Assembly: GCF_026339875.1 (NCBI RefSeq)
Contig: NZ_JAPEPZ010000001.1
Location: forward strand, 7,874,001 to 7,938,000
Direction of reading: 5' to 3'
DNA from: Streptomyces sp. NBC_01571
GTDB taxonomy: Bacteria; Actinomycetota; Actinomycetes; Streptomycetales; Streptomycetaceae
Length of the DNA: 64,000 nucleotides
In this document: piece by piece, positions 39,714 through 47,313 of the stretch
Layout of the letters: the number at the start of each line of letters is the position of its first letter
Numbering within the stretch: the first letter of the stretch is position 1
Position numbers and translations under genes: made by a program
The notes under the pieces: model-generated
The model's database searches: none
What the model was told of the DNA's origin: nothing
What the model saw: only the letters and a program-made list of their open reading frames with translations

Positions 39714-40519
39714 CACCGCAGGACTTCCAGGAACTCGAGGATCGCTTCGGTGGTGGCCTCCGGCGCGCTCAGCTGCGGGCAGTGCCCGGTGGCGTCGAGG
39801 GTGACCAGGCGGGAGGAGGGGATCGCGGCGTGGACATACGCGCCGACCTCGCGGGGCGCGATCACGTCCTGAGAGCACTCCACCACCAGCGTCGGTACCG
39901 TCACGCTCTTCAGGTCCTCGCGGCTGTCGGACAGGAACGTGGTGCGGGCAAAGACGCGGGCCATGTCAGGGTCGGTGGCGCAGAAGCTGTTCGTCAGTTC
40001 CTGCCCCAGCTCGGGCCGCTCCGGATTACCCATGATCACCGGGGCCATCGTCGAGGACCAGCCCAGGTAGTTCGACTCCAGCGAATCCAGCAGCTCATCG
40101 ATGTCCTGCGCGCTGAAGCCACCGCGGTATCCGTCATCGTCGATGTAGCAAGGAGACGGGGCCACCATCACCAGCGCCCCGATCCGCTGCGGCGCCATCC
40201 GCGCGGCCAGCACCCCCACCATGGCGCTGACCGAATGCCCGACGAACACCGCCTGCCGCAGGTCCAGCTCCTCAAAGATCTCCACCACATCCTGGGCATA
40301 GCCATTCAGCGAGGAGTACCGCTCGGGGCTGAAGGCCGACGGATCCGAGCCGCCGGAGCCTACGTAGTCGAACAGCACCACCCGGTACCGCTCGGCCAGG
40401 GCGGGCACGGTCAGCCGCCACATGTTCTGATCACAGCCGAATCCGTGCGCCAGCACCACCACCGGCCCATCAGTGGCCCGGCCGGTGACCGTCACGTTGT
40501 TCCTGCTGCGGAGATCCAT
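39713..40519 (-). CDS. rsbQ: RsbQ-like alpha/beta hydrolase
   Basis: The 268-aa protein has the RsbQ sequence pattern: LAHGFGCDQNMWR (oxyanion hole), nucleophile S96 in FVGHSVSAM, SPCYIDDDGYRGGF, NYLGWSSTMAP, acid D218 in ECSQDVIAP and H246 in GHCPQLSAP. The Ser number matches B. subtilis RsbQ (S96, D219, H247). RsbQ is required for RsbP activation in energy stress and is thought to make or bind a small hydrophobic ligand. It is the first gene of the operon. The ATG at 40519 follows GGGAG. Confidence 0.92.
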   Translation of the reverse strand: MDLRSRNNVTVTGRATDGPVVVLAHGFGCDQNMWRLTVPALAERYRVVLFDYVGSGGSDPSAFSPERYSSLNGYAQDVVEIFEELDLRQAVFVGHSVSAMVGVLAARMAPQRIGALVMVAPSPCYIDDDGYRGGFSAQDIDELLDSLESNYLGWSSTMAPVIMGNPERPELGQELTNSFCATDPDMARVFARTTFLSDSREDLKSVTVPTLVVECSQDVIAPREVGAYVHAAIPSSRLVTLDATGHCPQLSAPEATTEAILEFLEVLR

Positions 40520-40891
40520 ACCGCCATACTCCCACCCAGCCGCAAGCGGCTTTCGTCCGCCGTCGGACCGGGCACCTGGTGTTCGCCCCTCCCGCTTCCG
40601 GCGTGCCTCGGCGGCCGGTCGGTGCGGCCGGGCGATCTGCGCGCGGCCAGGGAGAGGGCGTAGGACGCGATCAAACCCAAGTGGGCGAGCCACCCTGATC
40701 GACGCTGACGCTCATCGTGTCCATCAGGTCCCCCCGGGTCTTGAGATCGTCATGGCCGTTCGTGTGCGCGGGGCTCATGTCCTGGTCAGCGGCCCGTTAA
40801 CCCGGCGCATGACGGCTTCACTCACTCTGCCTTCGCTGCACGGGGCCGATTACCTCGTTGTCGAACGAACGGAAATCTATGTTGGCTGGAG
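40520..40891. other. divergent intergenic region rsbQ / leader copy 2
   Basis: No gene is supported. The right end contains the 20-bp GAAATCTATG... block shared with copy 1. A short frame ends EIYVGWSRHWVIDWLWFLS in both copies, but its upstream part is not conserved. Confidence 0.4.
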
Positions 40892-40920
40892 TAGACATTG
40901 GGTGATCGACTGGCTATGGT
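40892..40920 (+). promoter_or_regulatory. promoter of leader copy 2 (TAGACA-N17-TATGGT)
   Basis: TAGACA (40892-40897) and TATGGT (40915-40920) with 17 bp between, as in copy 1. The start would be near 40927. Confidence 0.68.
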
Positions 40921-40926
40921 TTCTCT

Positions 40927-41605
40927 CGTAGCCCAGAGAGACAGCAGGGCCCGGCAGACACGAACTGCCGGGCAGCAGTGCGCAGGACGGTGCGGTGGTG
41001 GAGTTTCGAAGCCAGGGTGGTTGCAGGACGGCGACGGGACTGACGACCGGACCGGGTGGCCCGCAGTGATCAGGGGCCACCGTGAGCAGGACCGCAGTTG
41101 ATGCAGTGGCGGTACCGGTAAGTGCAGTTCGCAAGTCCCAGCAGTGAAGAGAGTGAGCGGTACCTCGGTGAAGGCGTCGGCTGCGGGCGCGCGCACCGGG
41201 AAGTCCGGCAGTGGGGTTCCAAGCCAGAGCAGACGCAGGACGGGCGACGGGGCTGGCTGCCGGAAAGTGGCGCTGTGGCAGGTCACTGAACGGTTCGTAA
41301 TACCAGTAGTACGCAGGAGAGCAGTACCAGCAGTTAGTTGATCCAAGAGGGAAAGAACGGAGGGGCCGAGCGCCATCAGGATCGCCCGGGCGCAAGTCGT
41401 GAGCCCGGGTACCGCAGGACATCGATAGTGAGGTGGTCTCCGGTCGAGCAACCGCGATCCCCGCACACGCTCTCCTTCCGTGTGAGCCGGTGCGGACTCA
41501 GAAGGCCGGCGCAGTATCAAGGCCGGTAGATGGTGTAGCAGTTCCTTCGGGGCCCTGGCGCGCATAGTGCCAGGGCCCCTCCACGCGTTCCATGAGAGAG
41601 GTGCA
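40927..41605 (+). ncRNA. long structured leader, copy 2 (of the intact MerR gene)
   Basis: About 680 nt separate the promoter from the ATG at 41606. Hairpins are H1 40949-40973 (GCCCGGCAG/CTGCCGGGC, perfect; the outer G-C is A-T in copy 1), H2 41055-41081, H3 around 41385-41409 and the terminal stem 41549-41579. GCAGT occurs 11 times, where chance would give about one. Internal blocks at 40990-41044 and 41205-41256 share GTTYCRAAGCCAG and GCAGGACGG-CGACGGG. No open frame is conserved between copies, so the conservation is at RNA or DNA level. No known riboswitch class is recognised. Confidence 0.62.
41549..41579 (+). terminator. attenuator-like hairpin at the end of leader copy 2
   Basis: GGGGCCCTGGCGC and GTGCCAGGGCCCC form a 13-bp stem with one G-U pair around GCATA. 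It lies 26 nt before the MerR ATG. Confidence 0.65.
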
Positions 41606-41944
41606 ATGACAGCGGATGACTCGTTCGGGCGTCTCGATGACGACGACTACCCGGCCTACACGATGGGCCGGGCCGCCGAGCTGCTCGGTACCACCCAGGG
41701 TTTCCTCCGTGCCATCGGCGAAGCCCGCCTGATCACACCGCTGCGCTCCGCGGGCGGCCACCGCCGCTACTCCCGCTACCAGCTGCGCACTGCCGCTCGC
41801 GCCCGGGAACTCGTGGACCAGGGCACACCCATCGATGCCGCCTGCCGGATCGTCATCCTCGAAGATCAGCTGGAGGAGGCGCAGCGCATCAACGCCGAAT
41901 ACCGCCGCGCCGCCGGATCAGTGAACCCAACAGCCGCCGCCTGA
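41606..41944 (+). CDS. MerR/BldC-like small regulator
   Basis: The 112-aa protein has a MerR-type helix-turn-helix (YTMGRAAELLGTTQGFLRAIGEARLITPLRSAGGHRRYSRYQL) followed by a helix (ARELVDQGTPIDAACRIVILEDQLEEAQRINAEY), and lacks a ligand domain, as in BldC-type proteins. The ATG has GAGAGGTG upstream. It lies behind a leader far longer than normal and is divergent from the rsbQPV operon. A truncated copy with the same leader is at 32511. It may control the leader promoters themselves. Confidence 0.85.
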   Translation: MTADDSFGRLDDDDYPAYTMGRAAELLGTTQGFLRAIGEARLITPLRSAGGHRRYSRYQLRTAARARELVDQGTPIDAACRIVILEDQLEEAQRINAEYRRAAGSVNPTAAA

Positions 41945-42129
41945 GCCGCTAGTCGCAGCACACTGAGCGTGCGGCGTTCCACGAGCGCCGGGCCCACCTC
42001 GGCTCCGCAGATGCCGCGGCCCGGTGCGTCCCTGGCGGCCAGTTCGCGACCGGGTTTCCGCGCTTCCGGGTTGTGCCCGTGGGGGGGTGCTCGATGGGGA
42101 CGGTACGGGGGCCACGTCTCGCAAGTCAC

Positions 42130-42155
42130 ACGGCCGCCGGCCGACCGGCGGCCGT
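42130..42155. terminator. bidirectional hairpin between convergent genes
   Basis: ACGGCCGCCGG and CCGGCGGCCGT pair perfectly around CCGA between the MerR gene and the ATPase gene, which converge here. Confidence 0.7.
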
Positions 42156-42192
42156 CGCCGTGAGCGGACGTGAACGGGTGGGACCGGTCCGG

Positions 42193-42633
42193 TTATGCGG
42201 TGGCCGTGGTGAGGGCGATGTCCGCGGTGATGCGCTTGCCGAGGGGTGTCTGCTCGACGGTGACGGTCTGGGCGAGTGCTCTGACGATCTCCAGGCCGTG
42301 CCGGCCGATACGTTCGGGGTCTTGGGGCTTGGCGGCCGGTACGACGGGATTGCTGTCGCAGAGGTCGACTCGGACCACGGCACCGGTGACCCGCAGGCGC
42401 AAAAGGGCCGGTCCCGGCGCGTACTTGCGGGCGTTGGCGACCAGCTCGCTGACGATCAGCTGGACGATCTCGACCGTGGCGGTCACCACCGGGATGCCGT
42501 GGTCGTCTCGCGCCGTCGTCAGGAAAGCCGATGCCAGATGGCGGGCCTGGGCTATGCGGGAGCTGTCCAGCGCGAGCGATGCCTCCAGCAGCGAGGCCGC
42601 CCCGCCGCCGTCGGCCTCACTTGTCTCGTCCAT
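42193..42633 (-). CDS. RsbW-like ATP-binding protein (anti-sigma type)
   Basis: The 146-aa HATPase_c domain has ARHLASAFLTTARDDHG, the N-box TATVEIVQLIVSELVANARKYA, VDLCDSNPVVP, and the G-box RIGRHGLEIVRALAQ, followed by PLGKRITADIAL. Anti-sigma kinases of the RsbW/SpoIIAB type have this layout and would pair with the STAS protein and SigB-like factor nearby, though many Streptomyces paralogues have no sigma target. The ATG at 42633 is used; a GTG 24 nt upstream also fits. Confidence 0.85.
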   Translation of the reverse strand: MDETSEADGGGAASLLEASLALDSSRIAQARHLASAFLTTARDDHGIPVVTATVEIVQLIVSELVANARKYAPGPALLRLRVTGAVVRVDLCDSNPVVPAAKPQDPERIGRHGLEIVRALAQTVTVEQTPLGKRITADIALTTATA

Positions 42634-43262
42634 CCGTGCCCGCTTCCCTCTCCCCACCCGCTCCCCCTTAGGGCCGGGTCCCCCCCGGAGCGTTACCCGC
42701 CAGCACAGTTACACGGGGGCAGTGCCCTTGTGGGGTGTGGCGCTTCCGATTCCCTCTTTGGGGGCGTTGGCGGTGCCGCAGAGGATCGTTGAAGGACGCG
42801 TGTCAGACACGCACGAGACAGCCGGGCAGGGCGCCCGGCCTGTGTTAACCGTTGTTGAAGGCGATCCCTCGGACGGCGCACACGTCATAGCGCCCTGGCG
42901 GCCCTGGTAGCGGATGACGACTCAGCTCCTTTTTTCGGAACGTTGCACTGCGAGGGAGTCAATATCTGTGTTCTTGAGGTGAGAGTTTGCCGGGCCATGC
43001 TGTGAGGGATTGACGGACGATGCGGTGAGAGTTTTTGCTGCAACGAGCGGGTGGAATTACTTATCCCGACGCGGGCCCTTGCGGCGTGCTACTGTCCATC
43101 TCAGTTGCAGTTGTGGTTCCCGAAACTTCAAGTGCTCCCACTCGGCTCCTGCCGGGGAGAGCGCTTTTGTATTTCCGGTCATTTTCCGGCGGGGTAATCA
43201 TCGCGGCGACACGGTGTCCGCACAGTGCGGACGCCGGTGTACTGCCCCAAAGGAGATATGAC
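42634..43262. other. intergenic region with csp leader and a possible micro-ORF
   Basis: No normal gene is supported. A 36-codon frame at 42800-42910 (GTG after GAAGGA; MSDTHETAGQGARPVLTVVE...) could be a micro-ORF. The part from 42930 is AT-richer than its surroundings and includes TTGACG at about 43010; it is probably the long 5' leader expected of a cold-shock gene. Confidence 0.35.
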
Positions 43263-43466
43263 ATGGCTGCTGGTACCGTGAAGTGGTTCAACGCGGAAAA
43301 GGGTTTCGGCTTCATCGAGCAGGACGGCGGCGGCGCTGACGTGTTCGCCCACTTCTCGAACATTGCCGCCCAGGGCTTCCGTGAGCTGCTCGAAGGCCAG
43401 AAGGTGAACTTCGACATCGCGCAGGGCCAGAAGGGCCTGACGGCCGAGAACATCGTTCCGGCCTGA
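43263..43466 (+). CDS. cold-shock protein (CspA family)
   Basis: The 67-aa protein has the cold-shock fold with RNP1 KGFGFIEQ and RNP2 DVFAHFSNI and begins [14 protein letters not shown]. It binds single-stranded RNA and DNA. The ATG follows AAAGGAG at 7 nt. A strong hairpin follows. It is directly upstream of a DEAD-box helicase, its usual functional partner in unwinding RNA at low temperature. Confidence 0.96.
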   Translation: MAAGTVKWFNAEKGFGFIEQDGGGADVFAHFSNIAAQGFRELLEGQKVNFDIAQGQKGLTAENIVPA

Positions 43467-43475
43467 CAGACCTGT

Positions 43476-43513
43476 AGCTGGGGCCCGCATCCTTCGGGGT
43501 GCGGGCCCCAGCT
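43476..43513 (+). terminator. terminator of the cold-shock gene
   Basis: AGCTGGGGCCCGCA and TGCGGGCCCCAGCT form a perfect 14-bp stem, 9 nt after the stop. Confidence 0.88.
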
Positions 43514-43796
43514 GCAGTCATTTTCCGCGGCGGTTTCACCCGCGGGACGTCTCGGAGGAATCCGCAGTCTCGCCACATGCGGCTCCTCCTTCGGGATGTA
43601 GGCGCATCCTGTAGAGCTGCACCGCAGTCGACGCCCCGGATTTCACGTCCCCACTGCGTCACCTATATCGGCATTTACGCCCGCGTGGATTCACGTCGGC
43701 TGCATTTGCTTAGACATCGGTCCATATTTTGTAATTCCGTGCTGCTCATCGCTTGCGGGAATTCCTTGATATGCGCCACATCGAGGAAGGTTCCGC

Positions 43797-45290
43797 ATGA
43801 ACCGCACACGTACGAACGACCGCTCCGCCCGCACCCGTAAGGGCGGTGCCGACGCGGGGAAGGGCGGCAGTCGCTTCGGCTCGCCGGCGCCGCGCCGTTC
43901 CGGCGGTCCGGCCCGTTCCGGCGGTTACGGCCGTCGGCCCGCCGCGGTGCAGGGGGAGTTCGCCCTCCCCAAGACGATCACCCCCGCGTTGCCTGCCGTT
44001 GAGGGCTTCGCCGATCTCGGTATGCCCGAGCAGCTGTTGGCCGAACTCGGCAAGCAGGGCGTGACCGCGCCGTTCCCCATCCAGGGCGCGACGCTGCCGA
44101 ACTCCCTGGCAGGCCGTGACGTCCTGGGCCGCGGGCGCACCGGTTCCGGCAAGACCCTCGCCTTCGGCCTCGCCCTGCTCGCCCGTACCGCCGGGCGGCG
44201 TGCTGAGCCCCGCCAGCCGCTGGGGCTGATCCTCGTACCGACGCGTGAACTGGCGCAGCAGGTGGCCGACGCGCTCACTCCGTACGCCCGATCCGTCAGG
44301 CTGCGGCTGGCCACGGTGGTCGGTGGGATGTCGATCGGCAAGCAGGCCGGCGCGCTGCGAGGCGGAGCCGAGATCGTCGTCGCGACCCCTGGCCGGCTCA
44401 AGGACCTCATCGACCGTGGCGACTGCCGGCTGAACCAGGTGGGGATCACGGTGCTGGACGAGGCCGACCAGATGGCCGACATGGGCTTCATGCCGCAGGT
44501 CACCGCGCTGCTCGACCAGGTGCGTCCGGAGGGGCAACGGATGCTGTTCTCCGCCACCCTGGACCGTAACGTCGACCTGCTGGTGCGCCGCTATCTGACC
44601 GACCCCGTCGTGCATTCGGTCGACCCCTCGGCCGGTGCGGTCACGACGATGGAGCACCACGTCCTGCACGTCCACGGCGCTGACAAGCACGCCGCCACGA
44701 CCGAGATCGCCGCTCGCGACGGTCGGGTGATCATGTTCCTGGACACCAAGCATGCCGTCGACCGGCTGACCCAGGACCTCCTCAACAGCGGGGTACGGGC
44801 CGCCGCGCTGCACGGCGGCAAGTCGCAGCCGCAGCGCACCCGCACGCTGGCGCAGTTCAAGACGGGGCACGTCAGCGTGCTGGTGGCGACCAACGTCGCG
44901 GCGCGCGGCATCCACGTCGACAACCTCGACCTCGTCGTCAACGTCGACCCGCCGACCGACCACAAGGACTACCTCCACCGCGGCGGACGCACCGCCCGCG
45001 CCGGCGAGTCCGGCAGCGTCGTCACCCTCGTCACACCGAACCAGCGCCGCGACATGCTCCGCCTCATGTCGGACGCCGGGATCCGGCCGCAGACCACCCA
45101 GATCCACTCGGGCGACGAGGCCCTGCACAGGATCACCGGCGCCCAGGCCCCCTCCGGCATCCCGGTCGTCATCACCGCACCGGTGGCCGAACGCCCCAAG
45201 CGCGGTGCCTCCTCCCGAGGCCGGCGCCGCCCCTCTTCGACGACCCGGCGCGCGCCCGTACGCCAGTCCGTCTTCGATGCGGCGGCCTAG
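43797..45290 (+). CDS. DEAD-box RNA helicase
   Basis: The 497-aa protein has the full motif set: Q-motif (FPIQGATLPNSLAGRDVLG), motif I GRTGSGKT, Ia PTRELAQQ, Ib TPGRL, II DEAD, III SAT, IV MFLDTKHAVD, V VATNVAARGIHV, VI HRGGRTARAG. An Arg/Gly/Ser-rich N-terminal tail (~50 aa) and a basic C-terminal tail probably bind RNA. Similar to RhlE/CshA-type helicases. The ATG follows GAGGAAGG. An AT-rich leader of ~280 nt separates it from the csp terminator, suggesting its own cold-responsive promoter. Confidence 0.95.
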   Translation: MNRTRTNDRSARTRKGGADAGKGGSRFGSPAPRRSGGPARSGGYGRRPAAVQGEFALPKTITPALPAVEGFADLGMPEQLLAELGKQGVTAPFPIQGATLPNSLAGRDVLGRGRTGSGKTLAFGLALLARTAGRRAEPRQPLGLILVPTRELAQQVADALTPYARSVRLRLATVVGGMSIGKQAGALRGGAEIVVATPGRLKDLIDRGDCRLNQVGITVLDEADQMADMGFMPQVTALLDQVRPEGQRMLFSATLDRNVDLLVRRYLTDPVVHSVDPSAGAVTTMEHHVLHVHGADKHAATTEIAARDGRVIMFLDTKHAVDRLTQDLLNSGVRAAALHGGKSQPQRTRTLAQFKTGHVSVLVATNVAARGIHVDNLDLVVNVDPPTDHKDYLHRGGRTARAGESGSVVTLVTPNQRRDMLRLMSDAGIRPQTTQIHSGDEALHRITGAQAPSGIPVVITAPVAERPKRGASSRGRRRPSSTTRRAPVRQSVFDAAA

Positions 45291-45336
45291 AGCCTTCGTG
45301 ATCAGGAAGCTGACCCATCTCTGCAGGAGGCACCTT

Positions 45337-45741
45337 TTGACGCTGGTTCAGATGCAGCCCCGCCCGGCGAGCGCCAGCCCCGTGCACAGGACGGTGGCGG
45401 AGGTCATGGATGCGGCCGGACCACAGGTCTGTGACGACATGAGCGTCGAGGTTGCGCTGTCCGTCATGGCAGCCGCCCGCACGGGCCGGCTGGTCGTCTG
45501 CGACCAGGACGGCCAGTGCACCGGACTGGTCACCCGGACAGAACTCACCGGGGTCCGTGACGGCTCCGCTTATACGGACCGCGTCCGCCTGCGCGACGTC
45601 CTCGGCGACCCCGGCTCGTTCGCCTCACCCGTGACCACGATGGCCGAAGCCGAGCACGCGATGCGCTCCCGCCGGCTCGGTGCCCTGCCGGTGGTCGACG
45701 GGCAAGGCAGCGCCCTGGGCGTCCTCGCCCTCTCCCGCTGA
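45337..45741 (+). CDS. CBS-domain protein
   Basis: The 134-aa protein contains two CBS motifs (VAEVMDAAGPQVCDDMSVEVAL...RTGRLVVCDQDGQCTGLVTRTEL and FASPVTTMAEAEHAMRSRRLGALPVVDGQGSALGVLAL), a Bateman pair expected to bind adenine nucleotides. The TTG at 45337 is chosen because AGGAGG is 6 nt upstream; the first ATG (45352) is 21 nt from it. It follows the helicase by 46 bp and is probably in one transcript. Confidence 0.88.
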   Translation: MTLVQMQPRPASASPVHRTVAEVMDAAGPQVCDDMSVEVALSVMAAARTGRLVVCDQDGQCTGLVTRTELTGVRDGSAYTDRVRLRDVLGDPGSFASPVTTMAEAEHAMRSRRLGALPVVDGQGSALGVLALSR

Positions 45742-45799
45742 ACCGCCTCACCCCGGTCGGATCGTTCTCCCCTCCTCCCTGTTCTCCCTGTGAGGCCAC

Positions 45800-46108
45800 A
45801 TGCGCTGCGTCATCGCCCGCTTCCCCTTCGAGCTCACCAAGACCGGCGTACTGGAATCGATGAAGGGCGTCAAGCCCGAACCGGTCGCCGGCGAATCCGT
45901 GATAATCGGCCGCCGCCACTACCCCGTGAAGCAGGTCGGCCAGGTCATCACCCGCCAGGACCGCCGTGACTTCAGCGCCGGCGAAGTCCTCCGGGCCATG
46001 ACTCAGCTCGGCTTCACCTGCCGCACCCTCCCGAAGGCCGCCCCCGTCCGCATCCTCAGCTCGCTCCAGCAGGCTTCCGCGATGATCGGCACTCCCGTGT
46101 CCGTCTGA
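45800..46108 (+). CDS. conserved hypothetical protein (SCO3731-region type)
   Basis: The 102-aa protein begins MRCVIARFPFELTKTGVLESMKGVKPEPVAGESVIIGRRHYPVKQVG and ends in a two-helix part (GEVLRAMTQLGFTCRTLP, RILSSLQQASAMIG). From memory, similar proteins follow cold-shock/helicase genes in several Streptomyces; I do not know a function. The ATG follows TGAGG. It is last in the csp-helicase-CBS run and is closed by a 21-bp bidirectional terminator. Confidence 0.75.
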   Translation: MRCVIARFPFELTKTGVLESMKGVKPEPVAGESVIIGRRHYPVKQVGQVITRQDRRDFSAGEVLRAMTQLGFTCRTLPKAAPVRILSSLQQASAMIGTPVSV

Positions 46109-46141
46109 CCGACGGGACGGGCAACGAGCCGACGCTTGGAC

Positions 46142-46187
46142 AGCAGTGTGGGCCCGATCGGCGCGCGCCGATCGGGCCCACACTGCT
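46142..46187. terminator. perfect 21-bp bidirectional terminator
   Basis: AGCAGTGTGGGCCCGATCGGC and its exact complement flank GCGC (46163-46166). It sits between convergent genes ending at 46108 and 46216. Confidence 0.9.
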
Positions 46188-46215
46188 TGCGACGGGTTCC
46201 CGTGGCAGTGGTTGC

Positions 46216-46575
46216 TCAGTGGTCGGAATAGCTGAAGTCGCCCATGGTCCAGGCGCTGACGTCGTTGATCGCCACACGGTACATCCCGCCTGTCTCCGGG
46301 ATCCCGACCGTGCCCTGCAGGATCCGGGCGACATGGAAGTGCAGATGAGTGGGCGGTCCGTCCTTCTTCGCGGGGGTGTCGAAGACGGCGGAGAACTCTC
46401 CCAAGCGGGTGGAATCCGTCAGCACATCCGACACCCTCTGCCTCCACGCTGCCTCGGGAGCCAGCCGACCGGTGATGACAGCACCACCGGTGACCACGGT
46501 CAGGGACATCTGGTTGCTCTGCCCGGACTCCACCAGGGTGGCGACGTCAACGAGCAGTTCGTCAGGCTTCGACAT
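46216..46575 (-). CDS. GvpU-like hypothetical protein, leaderless
   Basis: The 119-aa protein has an N-terminal ELLVDVATLVESGQSNQMSLTVVTGGAVITGRL, a phrase like that of gas-vesicle accessory GvpU proteins, then THLHFHVARILQGTVGIPETG and a final VSAWTMGDFSYSDH. No other gas-vesicle gene is present, so the GvpU link is a weak guess. TATAAT (46583-46588) ends 7 nt before the ATG and no ribosome binding site exists, so the mRNA is probably leaderless. Confidence 0.7.
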   Translation of the reverse strand: MSKPDELLVDVATLVESGQSNQMSLTVVTGGAVITGRLAPEAAWRQRVSDVLTDSTRLGEFSAVFDTPAKKDGPPTHLHFHVARILQGTVGIPETGGMYRVAINDVSAWTMGDFSYSDH

Positions 46576-46582
46576 AAGGCAG

Positions 46583-46588
46583 ATTATA
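46583..46588 (-). promoter_or_regulatory. TATAAT -10 of the leaderless GvpU-like gene
   Basis: A consensus TATAAT on the minus strand, 7 nt before the start codon. The -35 (TCAGGA, 17 bp away) is poor, which may mean activator control. Confidence 0.55.
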
Positions 46589-46872
46589 TTTACTGGCCAC
46601 CCTGCTCCTGACGGGTGGTGACAGCGCGGGCGGAGGGCGTTCACGGGCGTGGCGCTGATGACCAGGGTGACCGCGGTGGCGCGTGCGAGGCGGTCAAAGA
46701 TGCTCAGCCGAACCCCCGGCGCTGCCGCCGTTCAGGGCAGGGGCGCGCCGGTGGCGGACGATCTGGCGGTTTATGGCCCGCTGCGCGGCTGGATCAGCGA
46801 CCGCGAGCACACCTCGTAGGCGACATCTGCGGGGTCTGCCGCTGATGGTGATGGTTACCGAACTCCCTGGGG

Positions 46873-47217
46873 GTGTCCCAACTGGTCAGCGTCGAAGAGC
46901 GTCGAAGAGCGGGGCAGATCGTAAATGAGCAGGCCGGGAACTGGAGCTTCCTCACCAACCACGCCCGAGTGCTGATCGTCATCGCTCGCGACGCTGCCAG
47001 CCGTGTTCGCGAGGTCGCCGCGGCCTGCCACATCACCGAACGCACCGCTCAGAGCGTCGTCAAGGACCTCGAAGAGGCCGGCTACATGCGCCGCGAGCGC
47101 AGCGGACGGCGCACGCGCTACACCCTCTGCCTGGGCGGCATCCTCCGACACCCAGCCGAGGCGCACGTGCCCGTCCGGGGACTGCTGGAGCTCACCCCTC
47201 ACGGCGGCGAACGCTGA
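46873..47217 (+). CDS. winged-helix regulator (MarR/ArsR-like)
   Basis: The 114-aa protein has WSFLTNHARVLIVIARDAASRVREVAAACHITERTAQSVVKDLEEAGYMRRERSGRRTRYTL, a clear winged helix. The family (a Streptomyces set annotated MarR-like) ends with RHPAEAHVPVRGLLELT, present here. A GTG start is used; the first 18 residues contain a duplicated decanucleotide (GTCGAAGAGC at 46891-46910) and may be non-coding. No adjacent partner is obvious. Confidence 0.75.
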   Translation: MSQLVSVEERRRAGQIVNEQAGNWSFLTNHARVLIVIARDAASRVREVAAACHITERTAQSVVKDLEEAGYMRRERSGRRTRYTLCLGGILRHPAEAHVPVRGLLELTPHGGER

Positions 47218-47313
47218 AGCCTGGGCCCGCCCCCTGGCGCACTGCGCAGCTGTCGGTACCGCACACCACTGGTGCGTCTCTGTCAGCCGTGGGCCGTATG
47301 ACAAACACCCTCA

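Noticed and set aside
40861..40931. A peptide ending EIYVGWSRHW..WLWFLS encoded just before both leader promoters
   Set aside because: The conserved stretch coincides with the promoter and upstream block; the rest of each frame is unrelated, there is no shared start codon or ribosome binding site, and the codons that differ change the residues.
46615..46872. Short frames between the GvpU-like and winged-helix genes
   Set aside because: No ribosome binding site, motif or conservation clue on either strand.
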